In this document: positions 24,160 through 34,869 of the stretch, in pieces
How the letters are laid out: each line of letters starts with the position of its first letter
Position numbering within the stretch: position 1 is the stretch's first letter
Position numbers and translations under genes: made by a program
The notes under the pieces: generated by a model
The model's database searches: none
Seen by the model: only the letters and a program-made list of their open reading frames with translations
What the model was told of the DNA's origin: nothing
Assembly: GCF_020379485.1 (NCBI RefSeq)
Contig: NC_063452.1
Span: 36,231,608 to 36,295,607 of the forward strand
Source: Brassica napus
Taxonomy: Eukaryota > Streptophyta > Magnoliopsida > Brassicales > Brassicaceae
Reading direction: 5' to 3'
Length of the DNA stretch: 64,000 bases

Positions 24160-24338
24160 TGAGAAGATACGTAGTTCGATAAATAGTTTCTTGTGTTGAT
24201 CATTGACCTCAATGGTCTGTTTATATAAAACTCTATAAGATCTTATTCTTAATGTCGTAAGGACATGTTCCTAAGTCTATCATTAAAAAGACATAAATAT
24301 ATTACAAGTAGATAATAATCATTAAGATATATGAAATA
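24160..24338 (-). repeat. 5' LTR of copia A, last bases replaced by Helitron
   Basis: It matches the 11480-11658 LTR up to GAAATA, where the final TATCA should follow. A Helitron start (TCTATATAATAAAGG) takes its place at 24339. The tRNA-Met primer-binding site adjoins at 24141-24160. Confidence 0.8.
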
Positions 24339-25066
24339 TCTATATAATAAAGGAGGCTTTGCTCTCTCCTTAGGATGTCCAGCTCAGCAGGGAAGGAGGG
24401 GGCGTTTTTTGCCACGTGGCTTCACCCAAACAAATGCAAATTCGCTTACGTTTGGTGGGCTTCTGCCGAGCTTTCGTTTTCGTTGCGTTAATTGGGTTTT
24501 TTTTCTGGTACTTGAACTTATGTGGGCTTAAAGGAAAAAATGAGAAGCCCATACTAATTAGGTTTAATCGCCATCTTCTCTACGACATTCTACGCCTCTC
24601 AGCCGCAAGCTCTCTGCAACCTAAGCACACTGACTTGAATACCGTAACGTCTTCAGCCTCATTGATATCTTCTTTATTCCTCGCTTTTACTTGCTTAACC
24701 CACCACTCCTACTCTTGAGCATTCAATCACCCTCATCGCATTCCAGAGAAACCGACTGGATCGACGAGTATAAATACTACAACTCTCAACCATGAAAAGC
24801 GCAACTACAACAACTTTACAAGGATAGTCTGTCCAGCTAACCCATTACGATGATGGTGAGTTCCTACATCCTCCTTGTTGATTTTAAACTGGCGATGCTC
24901 CAACACTGCAGAGGTTCGATTGCTAAGGTTTTGGGGAGGCTAGGAATGTGAAGAAAGGCGGTGAGACTTGACATGCTACTCAGATTGTCAAGTCTTTGTT
25001 TTCAATTTATCCTCTCGACGATTGTATCAATTTCTGTTGTCTAATTGATTTACTCTTTTGTAACAG

Positions 25067-27159
25067 TCAACACCTGTGCAAGGATCCGTGAGTGCAAACC
25101 GTCTTCTCAGATTCAGACAGCGTTTCAGCGAACTCTGTGTACACGTTAAGCGGTTTTGATGTAAAGCCCAGTAACAACAATTTCCGGTTATCTCATGCCC
25201 CCTCTCCATACGGTTCAATGATGGACCCTCTTTTGAAAAGCTCATAGACTCCGATAAAGTCATACCCACTGAACTTTTCCGGTTCCGACCATACGACGAG
25301 TTACGTGCACTGGCAAACACCAACAAACAACTTCCTGGTATGTAACTTGGAGCTGAGTATTTATCTTGAATCTGAGTAATGTTGTTGGATTTTCTGATAG
25401 CATGTTTTAACTTATTCACATTTAATCATTTTTAGATATTATTGGCGAGCTAAATGCAATAAGGAGCACCATCAACGACCGTCTTCCTGGTGCAAAATGC
25501 ATAATGCTTACTTTGCGTCTTGATAGGTATTTTTGTTTTTTGTTTTAATCTGATTTTGTAGTAATAGAAACTGTAATGTATAACCCACGTGACCCTATAT
25601 CATCGCCACTGTGCAGTGCTGTTAACGTCTGTGTTAGTATGTTTGACTCTTTGGCTATTGCATTCCACGACAAATTTGAGAGCTATGGGTCAGAGCCAAA
25701 ATTGTGCTTGTCACGAGCATAAATACAAAGATTGTTGGGGGTAAGAGAGTATCCGGTTTTCATTTTTGTTGCATTTACCTATAGCTTTGACAAATTCATG
25801 AATGCCACTTCTCTTTACTAAACTTCATGTTTTCTCTGGCCGGCTATACCTGAATGCCACTTCTGGCTCGCATATCTATTTTCACTCTAAGACCGCAGCA
25901 GGAAAAGAAGTGTTTGACAGGCATGTCAACTCATTCTAATTATAGCAACGCAACTTTTTCTAACTTCCAAATATTGTAAACATGTTTCCTATCTGTTTTA
26001 CTGTTTTTCCATGTTCATCCTCCTTCATTGCCAGGTCAGGGAGCAGACCAGCAAGTGTCTTCATCCAAGATGGTTCATGCACAGAAGATTGAGCCACTTA
26101 CCATTTCTGAGCTTAGCCAATTTATTAACACTGCTGATTCTCAGGTGTAGTGTGGTCTATTTAAATTTAATACACTTTGAGCTTAATCATCTGAGTACGA
26201 AGTATTGGAATTTGTCCAACTTCTTCTACACTTGACGGATTATCGATTTCCTCTGCACTGCTAAAGTGACCGGGATCCAGCAAGATGACGGTTGGTGTTA
26301 TATTGGTTGCTCCGGATATTCAAAGAAACTTGTCCGAGAGACTCTTCCTTCACATGTGTTTCATGTAATGAATCCAATGCTGAGGCCGCACTCAGGTAAG
26401 AATTTCGCAACTGTCTACTTTCTGCATATTGAAAGCAATTGTCATATAGTTCCAGTCACTTATTTTGAACTGCTGTCCTTTCTCTGTAAACAGGTACCGA
26501 GTGACACTGTCTGTGTCAGACGACACTGATACAACATCTTTCCTTGCTTTTGATATGGAGATGGCTAAACTGACAAACATCCAAGCTTCTGAGGCTGCAC
26601 AGATTGTGGTATTTTCTAAAGTCAACCACTAACTATTAAGTGGTGCTATTATTTAGATAGATCATAATATATTTAAAATGTTGTTTCCGAGTTTGCAAGG
26701 GATAGGTGTTAATGCTCAGGTTGATACTGAGCTGCCTCGGTCCCTTGCTGAGATTGTTGGGAAAACCTACACATTCCAACTTAAACTAAACGATTTCAAT
26801 TTTTCTTCAAAGCATCAAACATTCACCATTTCCCGCATATTTCCATAGCGAGAGCTTGCACCTATACCAGCCTTTTTCTTACCTGTTAGTTCCGTTTCTT
26901 AACGTTAATTTTCTGCATCTACTTTTACTTCCAATATATAATCTCATCTTCGTTACCTTATTAATAGGAAGGTGCAAATGCTCCTGAGGCAGCGCTGCAT
27001 GAAGTTGTGGTACCAGGAACAGATGAGAAAGATGCCAACACTTGCAATGTGGCAGAGGAGCCATCCACGTCTGATGCTTCAACTGCCGGAGGTCCTGCAT
27101 CGGCCAAAAAACAAGTTGCTGCTGATAGAAATGCCCGCAAGAAAGCACGTGTGGAATGA
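25067..27159 (+). pseudogene. RPA70-like (replication protein A large subunit) pseudogene
   Basis: A multi-exon plus-strand gene for a plant RPA1-like single-stranded DNA binding protein with OB folds. Exon readings in order: LLRFRQRFSE and YTLSGFDVKPSNNNFRLS (to ~25200), KVIPTELFRFRPYDELRAL and LANTNKQLP (to ~25340), IIGELNAIRSTINDRLPG, VNVCVSMFDSLAIAF, LNATSGSHIYFHSKTAAGKE, KIEPLTISELSQFINTADSQ (to ~26142), DDGWCYIGCSGYSKKLV (26286 on), YRVTLSVSDDTDTTSFLAFD, and ELPRSLAEIVGKTYTFQLKLND with FTISRIFP. The last exon (26969-27159) ends KKQVAADRNARKKARVE and a stop. Introns keep GT-AG ends. Frameshifts near 25140 and 25210, stops at about 25718 and 26846, and zinc-ribbon changes mark a pseudogene. 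It sits inside the Helitron. Confidence 0.85.
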
Positions 27160-28239
27160 GTCCACTACTAGCTCTTAGACAACCACAACTTCTTATCAAC
27201 TACTGCTTATCTTTTAATTTTCATCAACTTCTTATCGATTACTGCTTTAGTATTTTTACCTTTCGTTTAATTCTATTTTCCTTTTGTTTTAGAACTCCAT
27301 GTTGTGGTTGTCGATTAAATTATTAATGCAAATTTTTTATGAAGAAAATTTCTCTATTTCTTGCCTTCATAATAACAAATGTCATGAAGCTTCCAAGGCA
27401 AAGGTTATAAACAGTGGTATCTTACAGACAAGTGTTTTCTTCCAAAAAAACAGAAATTTACAAAGTGCATACCTTCTTTACCATATTTTGCCACATCCTC
27501 TATGGTTTTCAGAGCAATTTTTTGAGAAACATATTGAACATAATTAATAACATAATTATAAGATCAAAAAGTTTATCGCAATTTACATAATCAATTATTA
27601 TTTGTTCTATTAATTAACATAAGGTCCATATCATTATTACCTCTAAAAATGACATGAACTTATAGCACTATTTCCTGCCTCTAACGTATCATATAGATCA
27701 AAATCTAATATAAAACTGAAACAAATATATATTATAAAACATCATTTAGTGTAACATAATATATATTAATTATTATTTATAAAATTATTGACACTATTAT
27801 ATATTACTTTAAAATATAATTTTTATAATTTTGCCGCATTACATTTGATTTTCAGTTGATTTTATTTGGAGGTGAGTGTATTAATTTATTATCGTGAGAT
27901 AATTAGCTATTGTAATAATATTAAAATATTCTTAGAAATAAAAAAATTAGTTATTTATACTTTAGATTTTCTTCAACTATATCAAATTGAAATATAAATC
28001 AAAAAAGAAAAATATAAATGATTATATTTTCCATTTTTTTTTATTTGAAAATTTTGTATTTTCTACCAAAAATCAATGTTAGTGGTTTTCTTCATCTTAA
28101 ACCCGCAAAAAATTTAATATTACAATTTGATCTTAGAATAAACATATTATATCTATTATTTTGAATATAAATTAAAATTTTAAATGTTTTATAAAATTAA
28201 AATTATATTTTAATATAAAATAGTCTTAGTGTAAATTCA

Positions 28240-28267
28240 CCCGCTCGTAGGGCGGGCCAACCCCTAG
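28240..28267 (+). other. Helitron 3' terminal hairpin and CTAG
   Basis: The stem CCCGC/GCGGG around TCGTAGG, followed by CCAACCC and CTAG, is the right-end signal of the Helitron that starts at 24339. Confidence 0.85.
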
Positions 28268-28559
28268 TATTGAATAATCAAGAAACATATCTCCTAGTTT
28301 GCATATTCCGATCTCCATTGGCAGGGGATGGATTATAGATAGATTGGAAGTTCCGGTTTATAAAAAAAAAGAGAAATTACTCAAAATAACTCAAATTATA
28401 CATATAATGACTAGAATAACTCATAAACTTTTGTATTTACTAGAATAACTCATAAGGCAAACGAAAATACCAAAACAACCATTCCCTTTATTATTCACAA
28501 AATTGCCACTGAGAATCTGATATTTATTAATAAAGAAATGTTTAATTATTTCCCAAAAA

Positions 28560-29040
28560 AAAATCATTTTGCCGTCGAGAGGGTCGTGGGTCGTGTTCTC
28601 CAAAGGCGACGAAAGCAAATCAGACCCTTCCTTTTCACTTCTGTCTACGACGACTTCTCCTCTGTCACAGCAGCCTTCCATTTTGTCAACTCCACCGAGC
28701 TCGCCGCCATCTCTGTTGTACAAGAGGAACCCTAAATCCGAGATCACCTCTGACAAATCCAGATTTAAATCGAAGATAAATGAAAGTGTAAGTCCTGAAT
28801 CTATGCAATTCTAAGTTATTATCACATGTTCTTAAAAGTATTGTTTGATTCAATGTTAAATTTTGAAAACCCTAATTCCCAACACCTCAACACTTTACTC
28901 ACATTCCCAGTGTTTTAGCTTTCCTACGGTAAGATTATGGAATGCTTTTTTGTGCGCCAATGCTATATGAAGGGAATAAGAAAAGGTTGTTGTCCAAAAG
29001 TTGAATTAAACCTTGTGCAGTTATCTTTCGAGATAACTGA
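28560..29040 (+). other. Possible further captured sequence, unrecognised
   Basis: An open plus frame at 28569-28814 (Ser/Pro-rich, STTTSPLSQQPSILSTPPSS) with higher GC than its surroundings lies between the MULE left end and the SRA fragment. It could be a captured 5' exon. I do not recognise it. Confidence 0.3.
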
Positions 29041-29095
29041 ATGTTCACTTGATAAACTCTGACCAGAAGTGACACTTTTTATATTTCATATACAG

Positions 29096-29495
29096 GTCTT
29101 ACAAAGAAAAAAGATCTGCATATGCCCCTGAGGCAGGAATGAGATATGATGGTGTTTATAGGATTGAGAAGTGCTGGCTAAAAGTTGGAGTGCAGGTATG
29201 TATACAGCTTAATAACCATAATTTTTCACCAGCTATGTCTGTGCAGAGAGTTGATTATTTTTCTGACCTGTTCTTCTGTTTTCTATAGGGTTCTTTTAAG
29301 GTCTATTGTTACCTTTTTGTTAGATGTGATAACAAGCCAGCGCCATGGACCAGGTTTCATATAGATCGTCGATTCTTTTATGTTTTCTGTTTGAGTCTAA
29401 CGCTGCGGGATATGCTGCAGTGACGAACATGGAGATCGTTCAAGACCTTTGCCTAAGCTTGAGGGCAATAGACATGTTTGAGAGAAACGAAACTT
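29096..29495 (+). pseudogene. Captured SRA-domain fragment of a VIM/ORTHRUS E3 ligase gene
   Basis: Three plus-strand exon pieces encode the C-terminal half of an SRA (YDG) domain, which in VIM/ORTHRUS proteins binds methylated cytosine in chromatin. Exon 29096-29195 reads SYKEKRSAYAPEAG, YDGVYRIEKCWLKVGVQ; exon 29289-29353 reads GSFKVYCYLFVRCDNKPAPW; exon 29421 on reads SDEHGDRSRPLPKLE, then after a frameshift [11 protein letters not shown]. Introns have GT-AG borders at the positions expected for the parent gene. The PHD and RING domains of the parent are absent. It is followed within a few bases by a transporter fragment. No function expected for the protein, though a transcript could silence parent genes. 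Confidence 0.85.
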
Positions 29496-29607
29496 CGTCA
29501 TTGGATCAGCGATTTTGATCTTTGGATTATACACTGTGATTTGGGGAAAAGAAAAAGAGGATTCAACTAGGACTGTAGCAGGCTCTGAGAAGTCACCGTT
29601 GTTGGTA
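29496..29607 (+). pseudogene. Captured C-terminus of a UMAMIT/WAT1-related transporter
   Basis: Directly after the SRA fragment, a plus-strand frame reads [20 protein letters not shown] followed by [15 protein letters not shown]. This is the last transmembrane helix and conserved GLYTVIWGK end of EamA-type UMAMIT (WAT1-related, nodulin MtN21) transporters, which export amino acids or auxin. Only the terminal helix is present, and it is not in frame with the SRA piece. Identity rests on this one motif. Confidence 0.65.
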
Positions 29608-30284
29608 AACACATACCTTATAAGATGTGACTGATGAAAGTGGAATACTTTTCAATGGATATGGAGCCATTAAAAGATATGGTCCCTATATTTTTTACGT
29701 GTACATTATTTATTAACTTGTACTATCATTTGGTACATACCTTGTAAAGAAGCTCTGCAACATAAGCTAAAATCATTAGCATTCTAGTGTATATATATGG
29801 TTCCCTTGTTATTGTTCTTTTCAATATACCCTGAATAAATAAGCAAAGCCTTCTTCTACAACTTATGTGCAATCTAAGATTAGCAGCCGCTAGTATGTTA
29901 TGTCTATATGAAACTATCTACTTGAATTCATGGAAGCATAACCAAAGAATTTCACTCACCACAGTCAGATATTGGTGAGGCATGAAACCTTATAACTAAG
30001 TTTGAGTATTGACTCTTACCTTAGCTCAAACTCAGTAAATAACATTGTTTCTTTGATACATCATTGAGTTCATGTTTCTCCAAACATAAGGAGTGCAACA
30101 AGTGATTAAACCACCATAAAAAAGGACAACTTGATAAGGAAGAAAAGAGAAATGACAGAGATGATGACAACTACAAAAAATTATCTAATTCTAATTTTAA
30201 TTAACGTAAAAATAAACCAGATTCGAAATTAATGTAAACCGATCGAAATTGAATATTAAATTAAGTTTGGTTTACATAAACCTA

Positions 30285-30660
30285 GATTTCCGTCAATAAA
30301 TCTGCCATAACATATATTAAAAAGTCTGCCACCATATAAACAAAAAGCCTACCAACAATTTTAAGTCGGATATATAAATCTGCCATAAGAAAATAAGTCG
30401 AACATAATAAAATAAGTTGACCACAAAAATCTACCATTTATAATAAATCTGCTACCTCACTCGACAGACATATTCCTAAAAATCTGTTTTCTATTCAAAT
30501 CAGACAATTAACTCTGTCGTGGAAATAAATCTGACGTTTTTAAGAAAGTCTGACACCACTTTAACAGTAGTTTATTTTTTTATACAGATTTTATAAACAT
30601 ACTTATTATTTGACAGATTTATTTTTTTGAAAATAAATCTGCCGTCGATCAAAAGTTAAG
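30285..30660 (+). repeat. Scattered AAATCTGCC repeats near the Pack-MULE right end
   Basis: The motif (T)AAATCTGCC and variants such as AAAGTCTGCC, AAATCTACC and AAATCTGAC recur about ten times, with some copies inverted (GACAGATTTAT). They resemble subterminal transposase-binding repeats. Confidence 0.6.
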
Positions 30661-30808
30661 AGTATTTTGGTAATGTTTTTTTTGTTATAACTATAGACAA
30701 ATGCAATTTCGAGCATAAAAATATTCTAATAATTTTCAAAAAATATGAGTTATTCTATTAATAACACAATTAATTTGTGTCATTTAAGTAAACTTCCCTA
30801 AAAAAAGA

Positions 30809-31585
30809 ACAAAAAAGCATTGTTCCAGTCACGAAAATGTTGCAAAAGAAACAAAAATTGGACAACCAATGTTTCGAGGTCGACACCATTGACCAACACC
30901 AAAATAGAAGGGTAATTTTCTCATTTTTTACATAATCAAAGCATCAAAAGTTTACTCTGGGATGGAGATTCTCTCTTATTTATTTTTTCAGATCATTTTT
31001 GGCGGAAAGACAAATATTTGATTAGTCTTTAAGATTCAACTGATTTGAAATCATTTTTTGAAATTATGGCTGGAGAGTTAAACAAGTTTTAGTGAAGACA
31101 TATCCATCGGTTCCTAAAAAGAAAACTGTGCAGAAAAAGATCACTCAACCTTGGCAGTATCAATTTATCTTAGTTTAAATTCTTTCTGATATTATTATTC
31201 TCCCACCATCATCACACCAAATTCACAACGACCATAAATCCAAGTTAATTAAGATCCAAACGTCTCTGATTGATGTATTTGCTACATTCAAACTGAAGAA
31301 AAGCGTTTTGCTGAAACACAAAAACAATGCATGCACAAGCAGCCGTGAATTTTAACAACACACTTCATGGCAGCTAATGCATCCAATGCTAGTTCACTAC
31401 TCACTCCTACGCAAAGTAAACCAAAATAACAACAGCAACAAAAAGAAGGAACATAAATAAAACCCACCGAGCATTCATTACGGGTCTTTGCATAGTCATC
31501 CGACGACCGACCATGTGAAACGTCCACCACTTCCGGTACACTCAGACCAGTAAACCGGTTTAGTGACATCGATTACCGTAAAAAA
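30809..31585. other. Spacer and AZG2 downstream region
   Basis: No gene seen. The part nearest 31585 is expected to be the AZG2 3' untranslated region and terminator. The minus-strand open frame at 31288-31569 lacks family features and is taken as chance. Confidence 0.5.
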
Positions 31586-33187
31586 TCATACGATCTCGAC
31601 GGTTGCGTCAGAGAAAACTTGATTATGTTCTCTCATGACCCGTTTCCTAACTCCGTTAAGCCACGTGACGATTCCCGAAACGATATCGTACATGCTTAGA
31701 GCAAGATATATACCAATACCAGCAATAATCCCATTAGCAATGGAATAAGTCAACGGCATCAGCAAGATCGTTATAAACGCCGTAACGGCTTCTTTAGTCT
31801 CTCCCCATCTAATATCTTTCACAACTCCCATCATCATCACACCAACCATCACTAGTGACGGTCCCACCGCCCACCTAGGCACGTTAGTCACTAACGGCGT
31901 CAAGAACATGGACACCAAGAAGTACATACCGATGATAACGGCCGTTAACCCCGTTTTCCCTCCTTCTTTCAAACCCGCAGAAGATTCCACAAAAGTCGCT
32001 GTCGTTGTAACGCCTAACGCTGACCCCACAACGGAGGAGCCTGCGTCCACTAAGTAGGCAGTGTATTCTCCTTCGAACTTTCCGTCCTCCTCCACGAAGC
32101 CTCCGATCTCAGCCATCGTGTAGAGTACTCCAGTCGTGCCAAGGAGATCGACGTAAAAGAGAGTAGCGAACGCGACCCAAACCTCGCTCTTTCTAAACTC
32201 CGTGAAGCTTATAGCTCCTAACGTTGACTGGATCTTGTGAAAGTCAACAACTTTTGTGAAGTAGTTATAGTTTGAGTCACCGAGAGGAGTGTGAGGAAAG
32301 GTTGTGACTTGGGTGTTTCTAAACCAAGAAACAACCGTAACGAAAACGATTCCATATATCATACCCCCCTTGACGTTCTTCATGAGACCGTAGCTCGTTA
32401 TGAGAAACCCGACGACTGCTAACCAAAACGTAGGACTCTCCATTTTCCCTCCCAGACAAGCTCCGGTGACTGGATCTGTCTCTGAGCATGCGGTCAACGT
32501 TACTAAAGTTGACTTATCGGGTCCCACAAGACCAACACCTTGGTTCATCTGCAAACCAACAAAGGCAATGAACATTCCGATACCAACAGCGCATGCTAGT
32601 CTCACCGTTTGAGGGATGAGACGAGCCAGTCTTCCGCGGAGTCCTAAAGCAGACACTGCAAGAAATGCGCATCCCTCGAGTAGCACAATGGCCATAGCGG
32701 TATGGTAAGAGATTGAACCGGAACCGCGAAAACCAACCACGTCGTATGCGATGTAAGCGTTGGCACCCATACCAGGAGCAAGTCCGAATGGGAGATTAGC
32801 TAACAACCCCATAGCTAAAGATCCCACCATGGCTGACAAAGATGTGGCTACAACGAGGTCCTTTTTGACCCTCGCAAGACATTCTTCGTAGCCTTGGTTG
32901 GAGCCAAGGACGCAGTTCGGTTTAGGTGATGAAGAACCAGAGTCGGTGGAGCAGTCATGGTCATGGAAGGAGCAAGTGGCACCAGAGTCAGCTAGGATGG
33001 TGGCGTTTACGGTAATGATGTAAGCCATGGTGAGGAATGTGGCTGTTGCAGCTCGTAGTTCGGTTGTGAAATTTGATTTTCTTGCTTCTAGCTTGAAGTA
33101 ACGACCGACTATGCTCTTTGAAACGGTATCATTTAGATGTTTCTTAATTTCGTTCCATGACTTGCACACCTTCGTCTCTCTCCCCAT
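31586..33187 (-). CDS. AZG2: AZG2 adenine/cytokinin transporter
   Basis: An uninterrupted single-exon gene for a 533-residue membrane protein of the azaguanine-like (AzgA/NCS2-related) purine transporter family. Start chosen at [11 protein letters not shown], the family N terminus; the frame extends 26 codons upstream but that part ([11 protein letters not shown]) is unconserved and near a Helitron edge. Visible features are the first membrane segment ([20 protein letters not shown], about 48-67), the signature [15 protein letters not shown] (139-153), [20 protein letters not shown], the discontinuous-helix motif [17 protein letters not shown], and a C-terminal ATVEIV. Sequence agrees closely with Arabidopsis AZG2, which moves adenine and cytokinins at the plasma membrane and ER and affects lateral root emergence. 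It looks functional: no stops or frameshifts. It is the only intact host gene in the window. Confidence 0.95.
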   Translation of the reverse strand: MGRETKVCKSWNEIKKHLNDTVSKSIVGRYFKLEARKSNFTTELRAATATFLTMAYIITVNATILADSGATCSFHDHDCSTDSGSSSPKPNCVLGSNQGYEECLARVKKDLVVATSLSAMVGSLAMGLLANLPFGLAPGMGANAYIAYDVVGFRGSGSISYHTAMAIVLLEGCAFLAVSALGLRGRLARLIPQTVRLACAVGIGMFIAFVGLQMNQGVGLVGPDKSTLVTLTACSETDPVTGACLGGKMESPTFWLAVVGFLITSYGLMKNVKGGMIYGIVFVTVVSWFRNTQVTTFPHTPLGDSNYNYFTKVVDFHKIQSTLGAISFTEFRKSEVWVAFATLFYVDLLGTTGVLYTMAEIGGFVEEDGKFEGEYTAYLVDAGSSVVGSALGVTTTATFVESSAGLKEGGKTGLTAVIIGMYFLVSMFLTPLVTNVPRWAVGPSLVMVGVMMMGVVKDIRWGETKEAVTAFITILLMPLTYSIANGIIAGIGIYLALSMYDIVSGIVTWLNGVRKRVMREHNQVFSDATVEIV

Positions 33188-33279
33188 GACGGAAACCAAG
33201 AGAGGAAAAGAAACAAAATATGAGGAATTTAGGGAGGAAATGCAGGTGGAGGATGCCAGATACATATGAAGGCCCTTTA
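33188..33279 (-). promoter_or_regulatory. AZG2 5' leader between start codon and Helitron
   Basis: Only about 90 bp separate the AZG2 ATG from Helitron-like sequence, so its proximal promoter and probably its transcription start lie within or at the edge of the transposon. Confidence 0.5.
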
Positions 33280-33932
33280 ATGTTTATTATTTTTTTTCTT
33301 TTTCAATTGACAAATATTTAGTAAATATCATATTTTTATATATTTGTGTTTTATTTTATAAAAGACTCGCAGGTTTATTTTTTTTTTTTTTTCAATTGAC
33401 AAATATTTAGTAAACGTCATATTTTCATATATTTGTGTTTTATTTTATAAAAGACTTAAACTTTTTATCTGTATTTATCGTATTTCATTTTAAATGACTA
33501 TTTATGTTTAAAAAATTAAACTTTATTTTTTAATGAATTAAGTTGGTATAACTCTGATAAATTAATTTTATTATGTGTTTAATATTTTAATAAAAAAAAA
33601 CAATACACTTTTCAATGAGAAAATTCAATTTTTTTATGAATGCTTAAATTATATTAAGAAAAGAGAAAAAAATAATAATTAAGAATGGTTGAAAAAAAAT
33701 TATTTGAACTTGGACTCAATGGCCCAAAGGAAAAAAATATGTGAGAATTGGATGTGATTTATTAATCGGTCCAAATGACCCAAGAGAGATCTGATGTGGG
33801 CTGGATCCGAAAAAAATGACCCAATATAAATGTGTTATTAATATTACTTGATTGCCCTTAATAAAACATGCAATGTTAGTAAAGAAAATGGCAGACTAAG
33901 GTAAAAAAGACAATAGGATCCTGCTTTAATAG
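33280..33932 (-). mobile_element. Degraded Helitron copy upstream of AZG2
   Basis: Same family as the Helitron at 7504-8102. They share long blocks such as AATATTTAGTAAA, TTGTGTTTTATTTTATAAAA, TTGAACTTGGA(C/T)TCAAT and AAGAGAGATCTGATGTGG. The minus-strand 5' end ACTATTAAAGCAGGATCC survives, but its TCTAT start is replaced by a (TA)n run. The CTAG/hairpin right end is not recognisable. A block of roughly 85 bp is duplicated (about 33300-33366 and 33390-33456). Confidence 0.75.
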
Positions 33933-33933
33933 T

Positions 33934-33960
<27 letters not shown>
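33933..33960. repeat. (TA)n microsatellite
   Basis: Fourteen TA units at the left terminus of the Helitron copy. Confidence 0.9.
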
Positions 33961-33964
<4 letters not shown>

Positions 33965-34869
33965 ATAGTTTAACAACTAGTAATTAGTAAACATGTGAAC
34001 ACAAACTAAGAACATTACCGATGCATTTTGTTATTTTTCGTTTAAAATTGAAAAACTTTATAATAGATATGAGATTTGTTCCCATATATTGCTCTATAAT
34101 ATTAATCTTCAAATATAGAATATAATATAAAAGAATGTTATTTCTAAATAGAAAAAAAAAATAATTATTTTTGAAGAACAATAGAGATGAATTCAACTAA
34201 TTTTGTCTATAGATGTTATTATAAAAGCAAATATACAGATGCTTTAGAAATGCTCTAAAATATATACAGTTGACGAATAAAAGACACTCGAATATACTCA
34301 AAAGCCAAAAGAAAAACAAAACAAATAAAAAAGACTTAAATCTTTTTCGTTTCAATTAATAATAAAACTAATATGAAGGCTCTCAACCACGTGATACGCT
34401 CTTGTGTGTGTGGAGAAAATCTATCACAGTCTAAGCTTAGTTTAAAATCCTGATTAGAAAATTGATACATAGGCCTCGAAAAAGTTGTTGCCTAAACGAA
34501 GTTATGAATTGGCTTCGGTCCAAGAATCAAATTAATTCGTTTTTTTTTTGGGAAAGAATTGACAAATCAACAAAATAAATTTAGCAAAGGCGGTCTTCAA
34601 AATTTTCTTGCAAAGTGTAAAAATAAATTCCACTACGTATCAAAAAATTGAAATAGAACAACATGTTGGATATGGACCCGAATACCTGATATACCAAAAT
34701 TTTTACCACTTTTTAATCATTGTACAAGTTTTTTATAGAACTTTTGTTATGTATTGTAGTCATTTCAGGTTTACGTATAATTCGTACAACTTTAGAGATT
34801 CTTGAACTATTTAAAATGCAAAACTACACAAATGCGTTAAAAGTTTAGCAATAGATAGAGAAATTTCCA
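33961..34869. other. AT-rich spacer, no gene seen
   Basis: Nothing could be supported; open frames here are short and low-complexity. It may include distal AZG2 upstream sequence that predates the Helitron. Confidence 0.5.

Larger units (their letters stand above)
11480..24338 (-). mobile_element. Ty1/copia element A, split by an Athila-like insertion
   Basis: Minus-oriented Ty1/copia element. Its 3' LTR is 11480-11658 and its 5' LTR 24160-24338. The primer-binding site next to the 5' LTR reads TGGTATCAGAGCCACGAACC on the minus strand (about 24141-24160), matching initiator tRNA-Met use. A pyrimidine run at 11662-11693 is the complement of the polypurine tract. The internal region is cut into 11659-12871 (RT, RNase H) and 21275-24159 (gag, protease, integrase) by a nested element with target duplication GCCGC. 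Several defects show it is dead. The flank before 11480 is CTCAA; the other side is interrupted by a Helitron. Confidence 0.9.
24339..28267 (+). mobile_element. Helitron carrying an RPA70-like pseudogene
   Basis: Plus-oriented: A|TCTATATAATAAAGGAGG at 24339 and CCAACCCCTAG|T at 28264-28267, with a 3' hairpin CCCGC-loop-GCGGG (28240-28256) eight bases before CTAG. These are the canonical Helitron signals. It is about 3.9 kb. No RepHel helicase gene is present, but it carries a multi-exon RPA70-like pseudogene, a gene type often associated with plant Helitrons. The 27200-28230 interior is AT-rich and non-coding. It begins within the last bases of the copia A LTR, so it is younger than that element. 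Confidence 0.85.
28371..30798 (+). mobile_element. Probable Pack-MULE with captured gene fragments
   Basis: Long imperfect inverted repeats bound this unit. The left end starts GAGAAATTACTCAAAATAAC and includes TAGAATAACTCATAA; the right end, read in reverse complement, starts GGGAAGTTTACTTAAATGAC and includes TAGAATAACTCATAT. The repeats align over roughly 80 bp with many differences. Flanking 10-mers TAAAAAAAAA (28361-28370) and TAAAAAAAGA (30799-30808) match 9 of 10 and fit a Mutator-type 9-11 bp target duplication, though they are low-complexity. Inside are spliced fragments of two unrelated host genes and no transposase. This is the definition of a Pack-MULE. A Helitron origin is less likely because no CTAG/hairpin end is seen. 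Confidence 0.65.

Noticed and set aside
24416..24718. 100-residue frame at the Helitron left end
   Set aside because: It overlaps the element's terminal region, has no family features and no supported splice sites.
28361..30808. Helitron origin for the VIM/UMAMIT unit
   Set aside because: No CTAG plus hairpin right end at the boundary, while long inverted repeats and a near-perfect 10-bp flank favour a MULE.
31288..31569. Open frame downstream of AZG2 as a second gene
   Set aside because: No family motif, Cys-rich chance sequence; better taken as AZG2 3' region.
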